Assembly (NCBI GenBank): GCA_031976395.1
Contig: DALYLJ010000054.1
Span: forward strand, 1 to 17,343
From: UBA11164 sp002420085
Lineage (GTDB): Bacteria; Pseudomonadota; Gammaproteobacteria; Xanthomonadales; Xanthomonadaceae
DNA: 17,343 nucleotides
Direction: 5' to 3'
The notes below the pieces were generated by a model. That model was not told where the DNA came from. It did no database searches and saw only the letters and a program-made list of their open reading frames with translations. A program made the position numbers and the translations under genes. Below, piece after piece: positions 10,001-16,185 of the stretch (the stretch's first letter is position 1; each line of letters opens with the position of its first letter).

Positions 10001-10147
10001 CGTGCTGACGTTGATCACCGCGTTGCGCAGTTCGGGATACTGGCGAACGTTCAGCTCATCGGCAGCACGCAGACCGAGAAACAGGATGAACAGGCTGACG
10101 ACGCTGGCCAGTACCGGCCGAGCGATGAAGATATCGGTGAATTTCAT
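7076..10147 (-). CDS. RND (HAE1-type) efflux transporter, inner-membrane pump
   Basis: A proton-driven drug or hydrophobe exporter of the AcrB/MexB superfamily, which pumps from the inner membrane and periplasm through an outer-membrane channel. The 1023-residue length is typical. Visible landmarks are the N-terminal helix after MKFTDIFIARPVLASVV, a large periplasmic domain (about residues 30-335), and a hydrophobic helix block from about 335. Within that block is GIVVDDAIIVLENIHRH with the proton-relay pair Asp401-Asp402, and the C terminus returns to six hydrophobic helices. I chose ATG at 10147 because MKFTDIFIARP is the family N terminus; the longer open frame upstream overlaps the fusion-protein gene out of frame. 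The gap to that gene is seven bases, so the two are co-transcribed. Substrate cannot be told from sequence. It looks closer to the MexF/MexK/VmeD style of pump than to CusA metal pumps, as the metal-pump methionine signature is not evident. Confidence 0.93.
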   Translation of the reverse strand: MKFTDIFIARPVLASVVSLFILFLGLRAADELNVRQYPELRNAVINVSTAYVGADADLIQGFITTPLEREIASATGIDYLVSSSSPSRSRVSAFLRLDADPNAALTEIAAKVNKLRGELPVEAEDPVVELSQGDATAAMYMSFYSSVLSDSQITDYLVRVVEPKLSTLPGVQRAQILGDRTFAIRVWLDPERMAARGLTASDVVAALRSNNVLSAVGASKGQMVAVDLTASTDLRDPAAFADLVLRGEGDSIVRLADVAEVELGSENYASSVVFNGENATFIGVFVAPDANALDVIAAVRTVWDRDILPALPEGLDARIPYDSTVYIRDAIDEVVWTIVEAVVIVIVVIFLFLGSLRSVIVPAVAVPLSLVGGLFLMWTFGFSINLMTLLAMVLAIGIVVDDAIIVLENIHRHIEDGMAPREAALVGARELAWPVVAMTTTLIAVYLPIGFLGGLSGTLFVEFAFTLAGAVLISGVVALTLSPMMCAHLLQPREQARGRLETWLDARFESLRMVYMRMLHSTLETRSVALVFGGLLLVATWLLFVSSQSELAPQEDQGFILTIADSDPYTTLDYLERYTTRIAEIAAEVPEVGNLFLINGFEGAAGAASTSNAIAGFVLDPWSERSRSTEQVLQASVQPEIDRIAGIQVAVLIPPPLPTPGGGGFPVEFVIGSTMPVAALQEVADQIIAKGFESRRFIFLNSDLKIDKPRTQLRIDRDKAAALGIDMRQIAADLSAMLSGAYSNRFSLENRSYKVIPQVRRSDRLTPEQLAGYYTRAGDGRLVPLAAVVDLQDEVQPRALNRFQQLNSVTISAVPRPGVALGDALAVLEEAAAAILPSGYTVDYAGQSRQFKVEGDAMAMTFLFALLAIYLVLAAQFESFRDPLIMLVTVPMAICGAMIFVSLGLTTLNIYTQVGLVTLIGVISKHGILIVEFANTLLARGLSKREAIEQAASIRLRPVLMTTASLVLAVVPLLIASGPGSAARFAIGLVIAAGMTLGTVFTLFVLPAFYLLLGRDRVAVSAA

Positions 10148-10154
10148 CGTCGGG

Positions 10155-11264
10155 TCACCGGTTGTCCGGCTCGGGATCGGCTTCGGCACTGGGCAGGATG
10201 TCGTTGTTGACCACCACCAGGGCTTCGTTGCGCAGTTTGAGCAGGCCGGCGGCGGCGATCGTCTCACCGGCTTCGAGGCCGCGTTCGATGGCGATCAGGT
10301 CGCCCTGGGCAACCCCGGTGTCGACGAAGCGCTGGCGCACTACCAGGCCGCCGTCGGTGGCATTCAGGACGAACACCGAGTCACCGAACGGTTCGTGTCG
10401 GACGGCGGTCATCGGCACCGCCAGCACCTCATGCGCCGCGCCGGCCTGAACCCGGACCCGTGCGAATGCCCCCGGCATCAACCGACCATCGGCATTGGCG
10501 AACTCGGCACGCAGCCGAAAATTCCGGGTGCCGGCATCGATCTCCGGTTCGATGGCGGCGATGGCGCCGGAAAAACGCTGGCCGGGCCAGGCATCCAGTT
10601 CGGCCTCGACCCGCATTCCGACCGCGACCTGCCCCTGCACCCGCTCGGGCAGACTGAAATCGAGATGGATCGGATCGACCGATTGCAGGGAGACGACCGG
10701 GTCGCCGGCCTTGAGGTAGTCGCCGAGGCTGATCTGCCGGATGCCGAGCCGACCGGCAAACGGTGCTCGAACGTGCTTGCGTGCCAGCAGGGCACGCTCG
10801 GCGGCGAGTTGTGCAGCGAGGCGCTCGTAGGCACTGTCGCGCAGATCCGCTTCCGACTGCGGCACCAGCCGACGGCTGGCCAGTTCACGGTACCGTTCAC
10901 GATCGAGCCGGGCCAGTTTCAGCTCGGCCGCGAGTGCCGCCACCCGCCCCTGCTCGACACCGGCCTCCAACTCCAACAGGACCTGGCCGGCCGCCACCGA
11001 CTGCCCGGACTCGAATCGAATCGCGGCGACCACCCCATCGACCTCGGCCGCCAGACGCGCACCATCGCGTGCCCGGAATGTCCCGACCGAGTTCAGCACC
11101 CTGGGCCAGCGATAGGCCCGAACCTCAGCCGTGGCGATCGCCACCGGCGGCGGCGGCGCCTCGAAATGGCTGTTCATCATGTGTCGGCCGAATGCCTTGA
11201 AACCGAAGATCGCGCCGAACACCAGCGCGGTGAGCAACAGCATGACCAGCATTCGTGTCTTCAT
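10155..11264 (-). CDS. RND efflux periplasmic adaptor (membrane-fusion protein)
   Basis: The adaptor links the RND pump to an outer-membrane channel. The 369 residues start with an uncleaved membrane anchor (MKTRMLVMLLLTALVFGAIFGF), without a lipobox cysteine, so it is probably anchored by a helix and not by lipid. The order is typical of HlyD/AcrA proteins: first lipoyl half-motif (LAAEVDGVVAAIRFESGQSV, about 72-91), a helical hairpin rich in Ala/Arg/Glu (about 105-165), then the second half-motif (VRAPFAGRLGIRQISLGDYL). After that come a beta-barrel with DPIHLDFSLPE and a membrane-proximal domain. The start ATG at 11264 has no strong Shine-Dalgarno sequence. It is the first gene of the operon, seven bases ahead of the pump. 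No TolC-like gene follows, so the complex probably borrows a channel encoded elsewhere. Confidence 0.92.
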   Translation of the reverse strand: MKTRMLVMLLLTALVFGAIFGFKAFGRHMMNSHFEAPPPPVAIATAEVRAYRWPRVLNSVGTFRARDGARLAAEVDGVVAAIRFESGQSVAAGQVLLELEAGVEQGRVAALAAELKLARLDRERYRELASRRLVPQSEADLRDSAYERLAAQLAAERALLARKHVRAPFAGRLGIRQISLGDYLKAGDPVVSLQSVDPIHLDFSLPERVQGQVAVGMRVEAELDAWPGQRFSGAIAAIEPEIDAGTRNFRLRAEFANADGRLMPGAFARVRVQAGAAHEVLAVPMTAVRHEPFGDSVFVLNATDGGLVVRQRFVDTGVAQGDLIAIERGLEAGETIAAAGLLKLRNEALVVVNNDILPSAEADPEPDNR

Positions 11265-11280
11265 GAGCGGTATTCACTGC

Positions 11281-11316
11281 CGAACGTTCGATGTCAGTGC
11301 CTGGCACCGATCGAAC
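11281..11316. repeat. Cluster of inverted repeats in the RND operon leader
   Basis: CGAACGTTCG (11281-11290) is a perfect ten-base palindrome. GTTCGAT (11286-11292) is repeated inverted as ATCGAAC (11310-11316). GTGCCTGGCAC (11297-11307) lies between those arms as an eleven-base palindrome with a one-base centre. All lie between the proposed start of transcription and the adaptor ATG. They could be repressor binding sites or an RNA hairpin in the leader; no T tract follows, so it is not an obvious attenuator. Confidence 0.5.
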
Positions 11317-11347
11317 CTGAGAGGGGGGCGGAGTCATTCAACGCTGT

Positions 11348-11376
11348 AGTGTAGAGCCTTGGGCAGGGCCTGCCAT
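11348..11376 (-). promoter_or_regulatory. Candidate promoter of the RND operon
   Basis: Read on the minus strand, ATGGCA (11376-11371) and TACACT (11353-11348) are separated by 17 bases. The -35 matches the consensus at four of six positions and the -10 is good. A 13-base palindrome, GGCAGG-G-CCTGCC (11362-11374), fills most of the spacer and touches the -35, the usual position for a local repressor of efflux genes. No regulator gene adjoins the operon in this window. Confidence 0.45.
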
Positions 11377-11479
11377 GTGTCGATCGCCACGACGAGCGAC
11401 AACGCAGCGTTACCGTAGACGGTGCAGTGTCCCCCGCCGTCGCCGTCGGCAGGGTGCTGACCCGCAGCCTTGGGGGGAC

Positions 11480-11508
11480 TTGGGCATTGGCCCCGAACCG
11501 CGTACACT
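11480..11508 (+). promoter_or_regulatory. Candidate sigma-70 promoter of the fRMsr-TfoX_C pair
   Basis: TTGGGC (11480-11485) and TACACT (11503-11508) lie 17 bases apart, so transcription would begin near 11515, about 30 bases before the ATG at 11544. Both elements are decent matches and the position is right. Just after comes the short AT-rich leader GATTTTTTATT. Confidence 0.55.
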
Positions 11509-11543
11509 TTGTGCCGCCCGTCACGATTTTTTATTCCGCCACC

Positions 11544-12026
11544 ATGTTCACCGTCGAAACTCCACGCGGCAACAAGCCCGAGCAATACCAGCACCTTCTG
11601 GCTCAGGCCCGCGCCCTGATGCAGGGCGAACGCGACCGCATCGCCAATGCGGCCAATCTCTCGGCACTGCTGTTCCATGCACTGGCCGACCTCAATTGGG
11701 TCGGCTTCTACTTCTTCGATGGCAGCGAGTTGGTGGTCGGGCCGTTCCAGGGCCTGCCGGCCTGTGTCCGCATCCCGCTCGGCAAGGGGGTGTGCGGCAC
11801 GGCCGCCGCCACCGCGACCAGCCAGCGGATCGATGACGTCGATGCTTTCCCCGGCCACATCGCCTGCGACAGTGCCTCACGCTCGGAACTGGTCGTACCG
11901 CTGTTCCTGGCCGGCCGGCTGCTCGGCGTGCTCGACATCGACAGCCCGCAGCCGGCACGTTTCGATGCCGACGACCAGGCCGGCATCGAAGCCATCGCCA
12001 ATGCCTACCTGGACGCAATCGCATGA
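11544..12026 (+). CDS. msrC: Free methionine-(R)-sulfoxide reductase (GAF-domain fRMsr)
   Basis: Reduces free L-methionine-(R)-S-oxide to methionine in the cytosol, using active-site cysteines recycled by thioredoxin. The 160-residue protein is a single GAF domain like E. coli MsrC (YebR). The three family cysteines are present with the expected spacing: Cys74 in PACVRIPLG, Cys84 in GKGVCGTAA and Cys108 in GHIACDSASRSE. The tail LGVLDIDSPQPARFDADDQ is also characteristic. I start it at ATG 11544, where MFTVETPRGNKPEQYQHLL aligns with the family; the open frame extends upstream to 11427 but would run back through the promoter. No clear Shine-Dalgarno sequence is visible. Its stop overlaps the start of the next gene by four bases, so the pair forms an operon. 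Confidence 0.93.
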   Translation: MFTVETPRGNKPEQYQHLLAQARALMQGERDRIANAANLSALLFHALADLNWVGFYFFDGSELVVGPFQGLPACVRIPLGKGVCGTAAATATSQRIDDVDAFPGHIACDSASRSELVVPLFLAGRLLGVLDIDSPQPARFDADDQAGIEAIANAYLDAIA

Positions 12027-12388
12027 CCCGCAAATTGCACAACATCGGCCCGAAGTCGGCGGCCTGGCTGCGGCAGGTCGGCATCCACGATCAGGCCACC
12101 CTGGCCGAACTCGGGCCGGTGGAAGCCTATGTTCGGATCCGCCGTGCCGGCTTCCGGCCCAGCCTCAACCTGCTGTACGCCCTCGAAGGCGCGCTGTGCA
12201 ACCAGCATTGGCAGGAAATCACCCCTGAGCGCCGCAGCGAACTGGTCATCGCCGCCGACGCCGCCTGCGCCGGCCTGCCGCCGACCGCCCGCAACGTCGA
12301 AGCCCAGCGGATCAACCCGGTGACCTATATCGCGGGCGACGATTTCATGCCCGACACCAACCCGTACCCGGAATCGGACGACGACTGA
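12023..12388 (+). CDS. TfoX C-terminal domain protein (stand-alone)
   Basis: A 121-residue cytosolic protein matching the C-terminal domain of TfoX/Sxy: KLHNIGPKSAAWLRQVGI at residues 4-21, then TLAELGPVEAYVRIRRAGFR and SLNLLYALEGALCNQHWQEI. The domain has a helix-hairpin-helix-like look. Full TfoX proteins, regulators of natural competence, carry an additional N-terminal domain that is absent here, so this should not be called a competence regulator on sequence alone. The tail (about residues 90-121) is acidic and proline-containing, ending NPYPESDDD. Its ATG overlaps the stop of the sulfoxide reductase gene (ATGA, 12023-12026), so it is probably translated by coupling. The following 26 bases before the convergent LOG gene contain only a ten-base palindrome (CCCGGCCGGG, 12401-12410). 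Confidence 0.85.
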   Translation: MTRKLHNIGPKSAAWLRQVGIHDQATLAELGPVEAYVRIRRAGFRPSLNLLYALEGALCNQHWQEITPERRSELVIAADAACAGLPPTARNVEAQRINPVTYIAGDDFMPDTNPYPESDDD

Positions 12389-12414
12389 GCGGCACGGCGA
12401 CCCGGCCGGGACAC

Positions 12415-13002
12415 TCAGCTCGGTCGCACCGCCGCGAACTCGCGAGCGTTCTCGTACCAGGCCGGAGTTCGGCGGATGGCCGGCAGGACATCGTCGGGAC
12501 TGCCGACCCGTGTCCACATCGTGGCGTGCTCGGGATTCATGAATCGCTGGCCGACCACCTGCTCCAGCATGAAGGTCTCCAGTGGCCGCCAATAGCCATT
12601 GGTGTCGAGCAGGATGATCGGATTGAAGTACAGCCCGAGCCGCTTGAGGGTGATCGCCTCAAACAGTTCCTCCAGCGTGCCACAGCCGCCCGGCAGGGCA
12701 ACCACTGCATCGGAACCCGTCAGCAACCTGTGCTTGCGTTCGCGCATGTCCTCGACCAGTTCCAGTCGCGTGATGCCCGGATGGCCCCATTCCAGATCGG
12801 CCATGAATCGTGGCAGCACACCGACCACCTCGCCCCCGGCCGCCAGTGCGCCGTTGGCGACCGCCCCCATCGAGCCGGTCGAACCGCCGCCGTAGACCAC
12901 CGTGCAACCGGCCTCGGCGAGGTGCCGACCCAGGGCATAGGCTTCCTCATGGAAGCGCGGCGGACAATGATCACTCGATGCCGCATAGACACAGACTCGC
13001 AT
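12415..13002 (-). CDS. LOG-family protein (TIGR00730-type nucleoside 5'-monophosphate phosphoribohydrolase)
   Basis: Rossmann-fold lysine-decarboxylase-like protein. Characterised LOG enzymes hydrolyse cytokinin riboside 5'-monophosphate or AMP to free base and ribose 5-phosphate. The 195 residues show GGGSTGSMG (38-46), the MRERKH block with Arg88 (86-91) and the signature PGGCGTLEE (104-112) with Glu112. These are the phosphate-binding and catalytic elements of the family. The start ATG at 13002 is preceded by GGGAGAAGG and gives the family N terminus MRVCVYAASS; a longer open frame upstream overlaps the preceding gene and is spurious. The natural substrate in bacteria is often unclear, and the older lysine decarboxylase label should be avoided. 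It lies 53 bases after the unknown gene at 13056-13595, probably on the same transcript. Confidence 0.9.
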   Translation of the reverse strand: MRVCVYAASSDHCPPRFHEEAYALGRHLAEAGCTVVYGGGSTGSMGAVANGALAAGGEVVGVLPRFMADLEWGHPGITRLELVEDMRERKHRLLTGSDAVVALPGGCGTLEELFEAITLKRLGLYFNPIILLDTNGYWRPLETFMLEQVVGQRFMNPEHATMWTRVGSPDDVLPAIRRTPAWYENAREFAAVRPS

Positions 13003-13055
13003 GGCCTTCTCCCGGAACGCTGCGCCCCGGCCTCTCGCCCGCGACAGACCGGACC

Positions 13056-13595
13056 TCAATGCAGGCGCGACCGTCCCGGTGCCGGAATCGGTGCCGGAAT
13101 CGGTGCCGCCGCGCCTGCCATTGTGCCACCGACCAGCGCAGGCGATGGCACCCGATCGAGTGCTGCCAGAACATGCACCATCGTCCGATACGATTCGACC
13201 AGACGCGCGAACAGGGCCGCGTAGGCAGGCGTCGTGACACCGACACACTCGGCCACCGAACCATAGGCCGAACGCCCCAGTGCGATGAAATAGCCGGCAT
13301 CGACCCGCCGCCGCCGTGCCTGGTCCGGAAACAGCCCAGCGATCAACAGGCAGCGATCGCCGACATCACGCAGCACATCGACCCGATGCGAACCGACCTG
13401 CTCGTGCGCGTGCAGCCATTCCAGCGCCAGCACCCGACCGAGCAACTGCGGATCACGCAGGTGACGCAGCAGAGCGAACACCAGATAACTCTGCACCTCT
13501 TCCCCAAGCGCGCAACCGACTCGCGCCTCGCCCTCGCCCAGCAGGCCGACCAGCAACTCCACCGCCGTCCCCTGCTGAATCCCCTGTTCTGCCAT
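13056..13595 (-). CDS. Conserved-looking hypothetical protein, helical, with PIPA-repeat tail
   Basis: I do not recognise this 179-residue protein. It is mostly helical and soluble, with no signal peptide or membrane segment. Notable blocks are GEEVQSYLVFALLRHLRDPQ (about 36-55), the Leu/His-rich RVLALEWLHAHEQVGSHRVD, and LFPDQARRRRVDAGYFIALGRSAYGSVAE (about 88-116), which looks like a conserved core. The last 20 or so residues are low complexity (PIPAPIPAP) and come from a 12-base tandem repeat. The start at 13595 is set by AGGAGGGGG just upstream; a start nine codons earlier would lie upstream of that site. It precedes the LOG gene by 53 bases in the same direction, so a shared transcript is likely, but nothing shows a shared function. 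The intact frame, ribosome site and non-repetitive core argue that it is real. Confidence 0.75.
   Translation of the reverse strand: MAEQGIQQGTAVELLVGLLGEGEARVGCALGEEVQSYLVFALLRHLRDPQLLGRVLALEWLHAHEQVGSHRVDVLRDVGDRCLLIAGLFPDQARRRRVDAGYFIALGRSAYGSVAECVGVTTPAYAALFARLVESYRTMVHVLAALDRVPSPALVGGTMAGAAAPIPAPIPAPGRSRLH
13078..13107. repeat. 12-bp tandem repeat inside the tail of the hypothetical gene
   Basis: The unit GGTGCCGGAATC occurs twice exactly (13078-13089, 13090-13101) and half of a third copy follows (13102-13107). Because the unit is a multiple of three, copy-number change keeps the frame and lengthens or shortens the PIPA peptide tail. Confidence 0.85.
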
Positions 13596-13675
13596 GGAAC
13601 CCCCTCCTGCACATGTGGACACTCCATGACAAGAGAAGCAAATCCTGTGCCGAAACGGAAATCAGCAGAGGACCG

Positions 13676-13697
13676 GGGCGGCTGCCAACAGCCGCCC
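13676..13697. repeat. GC-rich hairpin between the thaumatin-like gene and the hypothetical gene
   Basis: GGGCGGCTG (13676-13684) pairs perfectly with CAGCCGCCC (13689-13697) around a CCAA loop. It lies downstream of the thaumatin-like gene and upstream of the hypothetical gene on the minus strand. No T run follows on either strand, so it is a transcript-end or leader structure of uncertain role. A nine-base direct repeat (GCTCGATCA at 13715-13723 and 13726-13734) lies beside it. Confidence 0.6.
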
Positions 13698-13790
13698 GAA
13701 CCCCGCCACTCCTCGCTCGATCAAGGCTCGATCAGTGCCACCGCCCCTCCGGCAGGCGATCAGTCGCGTGCGGGGGCGCTGCGGTCGGAC

Positions 13791-16016
13791 TCACTGCACT
13801 TCGACGCCACCCGGACAGAAGGTGAGGGTGTAGTCGGTCGTGTTGTAACCGGCGGTGCTGCCTGTGCCATCGACCTGGCAATTGAAGGTCGAGGTCGCAT
13901 CATCGAACTGGTAGGCATAGGCGGTCGGACAGCCCTGTTTCAGGAAACCGATCCTGCCCAGGACATCGGGCGCGGTCACCACCGGTGGCGTGCCCGCCGA
14001 TTGTCCCAGCCAGGCGGGATTGCTGTTGGTTCCACTGCCGTTGAAGGTGCAGGCCGTGGACATGCCCGAAACCACCCCCGCGACCGCGATCGGATCGCCT
14101 TCGGCCCAGGTGGTGCAGCCGCAGCAGACCGTGCCCGCGTAGTCGCTGGCCGCCTTCACGCAGTTGTCGGTCGGCCCGTTGCAGGCATACAGGTTGCCGT
14201 AACTGAGCGCGACAGCGGCACCGCCCGGTGCCGGCGAGGTCTGACTGAGCGCCGTGTTGCAGTCGAGAAAGCCGTCGCTGCCAGAGGTGAGCAGGGCACA
14301 GATATCGACCGGCGTGTTGTAGCCGATCGCCGTGCCGCAGGTGTACGGACCGGACGCGCCATTGCTGCCAGTGGCGGTGAACAGACTGGCCCTTGAACTG
14401 TCCGGCAACAGGGCCAGCAGGCCAAGCGACAGACCGCAGACCTCACCACTCGAACAGTCGCTGTCGCGGGTGCAGTAGTTCAACGCATCGACCTCGATCG
14501 GCGCGGTGACCGGCGGAGCGGTCACCGCGACATAGTGGTTCTTGCGATCACTCGGAATGGCTGTGGCGGCCGCCAGATGGCTCGCCAGATTCCAGTCGCA
14601 CACGGGCTGCCCGCCCGTGGCCGGCGCGGTCGCACCCGGTTCACCGCACCAGTAGTAGCCGATCACACTGCTCGGCTGGCTGATCGGATCCTGGCCACTG
14701 CTCGGCGCCATCATCATCGGCACATGGGCACCATTGATGATGCTGATGTCGTAGAAGTCCATCGCCTTCGCCTGCAAGGTGAATTCGGCAATGGTGGCGC
14801 CATTGTCGGTGCCGCTGGTATAGCCGCAGCCCAGGGCGCTGTTGCTGGCATTGCAGTTGCCAGCAGTGCAGGCCACATACTCACCTGCGGCATTCTGGCA
14901 GCCGATCCGGGCCGAGGCGCCACCGCTGAAGATCACCGCATTCTCCTGGTAGATCGGGATGCTGATCGACTGACTGGCCGGCACGCCACCTTTGCTGTGA
15001 CCGGCCAGCATGAACTGGTCCAGCGCATTGCCATCGCTCGGTGCTGCCGGGTCGGCCGGATCGTAGAAGCAGAACGCCTCACTGGCACTGACGTAGCGAC
15101 AGGTGGTTCCGGCCGGACAGGTCTGATTGCCCTGCGGCGTGCCATCGGCACATGGCGTGGCACCCGCCGTGGTGCTGCTGGCACCGCCGATCGGCGACCC
15201 GACCGTTCCCGACACCAGGCTGAACCAGACCGGTGCCGAACACTGGTTGACGAAGGTCAGGCTGCGCGTGCCGACCCGGGTGCCAGTGGCCGACGGCGCA
15301 ACCTCGGGATAGACCAGAAGAACGCCCTCCGTCACCGTGCCGACCGTCTGCGACGGAAAGGTCAGTTGTTGGGCAGCGGGTCCGCCGGCGGTCGCCACCA
15401 GGGCGACATTCTGGCAGGTGGTGTTGCGGTCATCGATGAAATTGTCGACGAAGGCGACCTGACAGGACACCTGGCTGCTGCCGGTGCCGGTCGAAACCGC
15501 CAGGGTCATCGCACCATTGCTGGCCATCGCCGCTGGCAACAGCACCTGACTGTCGCTGACCGTACCACAGGCACCGCTGGCGCAGGCCACGGTCAGACCG
15601 CCGCCGGCAAAGGCGATCGCCAGGACTGTCGCCGGATCGGCCGGCGGTCGCACGCCCTGGGTCGCGGAAAAGGTCAGGGTGTTGCTGACGGTGGCATCGG
15701 GCTGGCAGGTGCTGGTCGCCGGCAGGAACCCGCCATCCTGATCGAACGCCGCCGTGCAGGCCAGACTGCCGCCGCTGGTGAAGCTCACCGTGCTGGCGCC
15801 GTCGATCTGGCACTGCACGGCGGGAGTCGCCGAGTCGATGCTCGGCGTCGAGCCATCGGGGCAGCCGACCGTGACCGGCCAGTCCGGTTGATAGGCATCG
15901 ACGAAGGTCCAGGTGGTCGCCGCCATCGACAGCGTCGGCCACAGCACGACCGAAACCCACAGAATCGAACGCCGGGCAAGGACCGCGCCTGCCCGCATAG
16001 CCCGCACACCCGCCAT
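13791..16016 (-). CDS. Secreted cysteine-rich protein with thaumatin-like domain
   Basis: Predicted export: a positively charged start (MAGVRAMRAGAVLARR) and hydrophobic core (SILWVSVVLWPTLSMAA) form a signal peptide, probably cut near residue 32. The mature chain has 34 cysteines. Residues about 33-250 are a Ser/Thr/Gly-rich beta-like region that I cannot name. From about 251 a thaumatin-like fold appears: SLTFVNQCSAPVWF, then ARIGC, GATIAEFTLQAKAMDFYDIS (about 406-425) with INGAHVPM, WCGEPG near 456, CPTAYAYQFDDATSTFNC (about 696-713) and YTLTFCPGG at the end. These match plant and fungal thaumatin landmarks such as DFYDVSLVDG and CPxAYSYxxDDxTSTFTC. Of the acidic-cleft residues, Arg370, Glu411 and Asp420 have counterparts, but the Asp of VDG is Asn. 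A large insert (about 457-695) includes YCTRDSDCSSGEVC. The start at 16016 follows AGGGGG; three residues differ little from alternatives. Function unknown; glucan binding, antifungal action or a surface role are possibilities from the family only. Confidence 0.8.
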   Translation of the reverse strand: MAGVRAMRAGAVLARRSILWVSVVLWPTLSMAATTWTFVDAYQPDWPVTVGCPDGSTPSIDSATPAVQCQIDGASTVSFTSGGSLACTAAFDQDGGFLPATSTCQPDATVSNTLTFSATQGVRPPADPATVLAIAFAGGGLTVACASGACGTVSDSQVLLPAAMASNGAMTLAVSTGTGSSQVSCQVAFVDNFIDDRNTTCQNVALVATAGGPAAQQLTFPSQTVGTVTEGVLLVYPEVAPSATGTRVGTRSLTFVNQCSAPVWFSLVSGTVGSPIGGASSTTAGATPCADGTPQGNQTCPAGTTCRYVSASEAFCFYDPADPAAPSDGNALDQFMLAGHSKGGVPASQSISIPIYQENAVIFSGGASARIGCQNAAGEYVACTAGNCNASNSALGCGYTSGTDNGATIAEFTLQAKAMDFYDISIINGAHVPMMMAPSSGQDPISQPSSVIGYYWCGEPGATAPATGGQPVCDWNLASHLAAATAIPSDRKNHYVAVTAPPVTAPIEVDALNYCTRDSDCSSGEVCGLSLGLLALLPDSSRASLFTATGSNGASGPYTCGTAIGYNTPVDICALLTSGSDGFLDCNTALSQTSPAPGGAAVALSYGNLYACNGPTDNCVKAASDYAGTVCCGCTTWAEGDPIAVAGVVSGMSTACTFNGSGTNSNPAWLGQSAGTPPVVTAPDVLGRIGFLKQGCPTAYAYQFDDATSTFNCQVDGTGSTAGYNTTDYTLTFCPGGVEVQ

Positions 16017-16185
16017 GGCATACCCCCTGCCGCCAGTGAAGATCATTGCCCGGCCGACCGCGCGACACACGTCGGAATCGGCCAGACCAGGGCCATGCTG
16101 GCACAGTCAGCGCTGCCACGCATCCGACCGCGATCGATCGCAGCCGCTGCGTGATCCGCGCGGGGCGGGCTTCAGATCGCGGCGC

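Noticed and set aside
7049..10210. A 1053-codon open frame on the plus strand opposite the RND pump gene
   Set aside because: Its translation is a low-complexity mix of His, Gln, Arg, Asp and Gly with no family motif, while the opposite strand encodes an intact RND transporter. Long antisense frames are expected where GC-rich codon use avoids antisense stops.
10148..10267. Longer start for the RND pump
   Set aside because: The extra 40 residues overlap the end of the adaptor gene in another frame and do not resemble any RND N terminus.
12023..12388. Calling the TfoX_C protein a competence activator (TfoX/Sxy)
   Set aside because: The N-terminal domain of TfoX is missing and no competence genes are nearby.
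12401..12410. CCCGGCCGGG palindrome between the convergent TfoX_C and LOG genes as a bidirectional terminator
   Set aside because: A ten-base palindrome leaves too small a loop for a good hairpin and has no T tract on either side.
13003..13248. N-terminal extension of the LOG gene to an upstream start
   Set aside because: The extra 82 residues are Arg/Ser/Gly-rich, overlap the preceding gene, and the ribosome site and family N terminus both point to 13002.
14535..16154. A 539-codon open frame on the plus strand opposite the thaumatin-like gene
   Set aside because: Arg/Gly/His-rich antisense translation without domains; the minus-strand protein has a signal peptide and thaumatin landmarks.
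16128..16182. Inverted repeat CCGCGATC/GATCGCGG downstream of oleA as a terminator
   Set aside because: The loop is about 40 bases and no T run follows; CGATCG-type words are so common here that chance pairing is likely.
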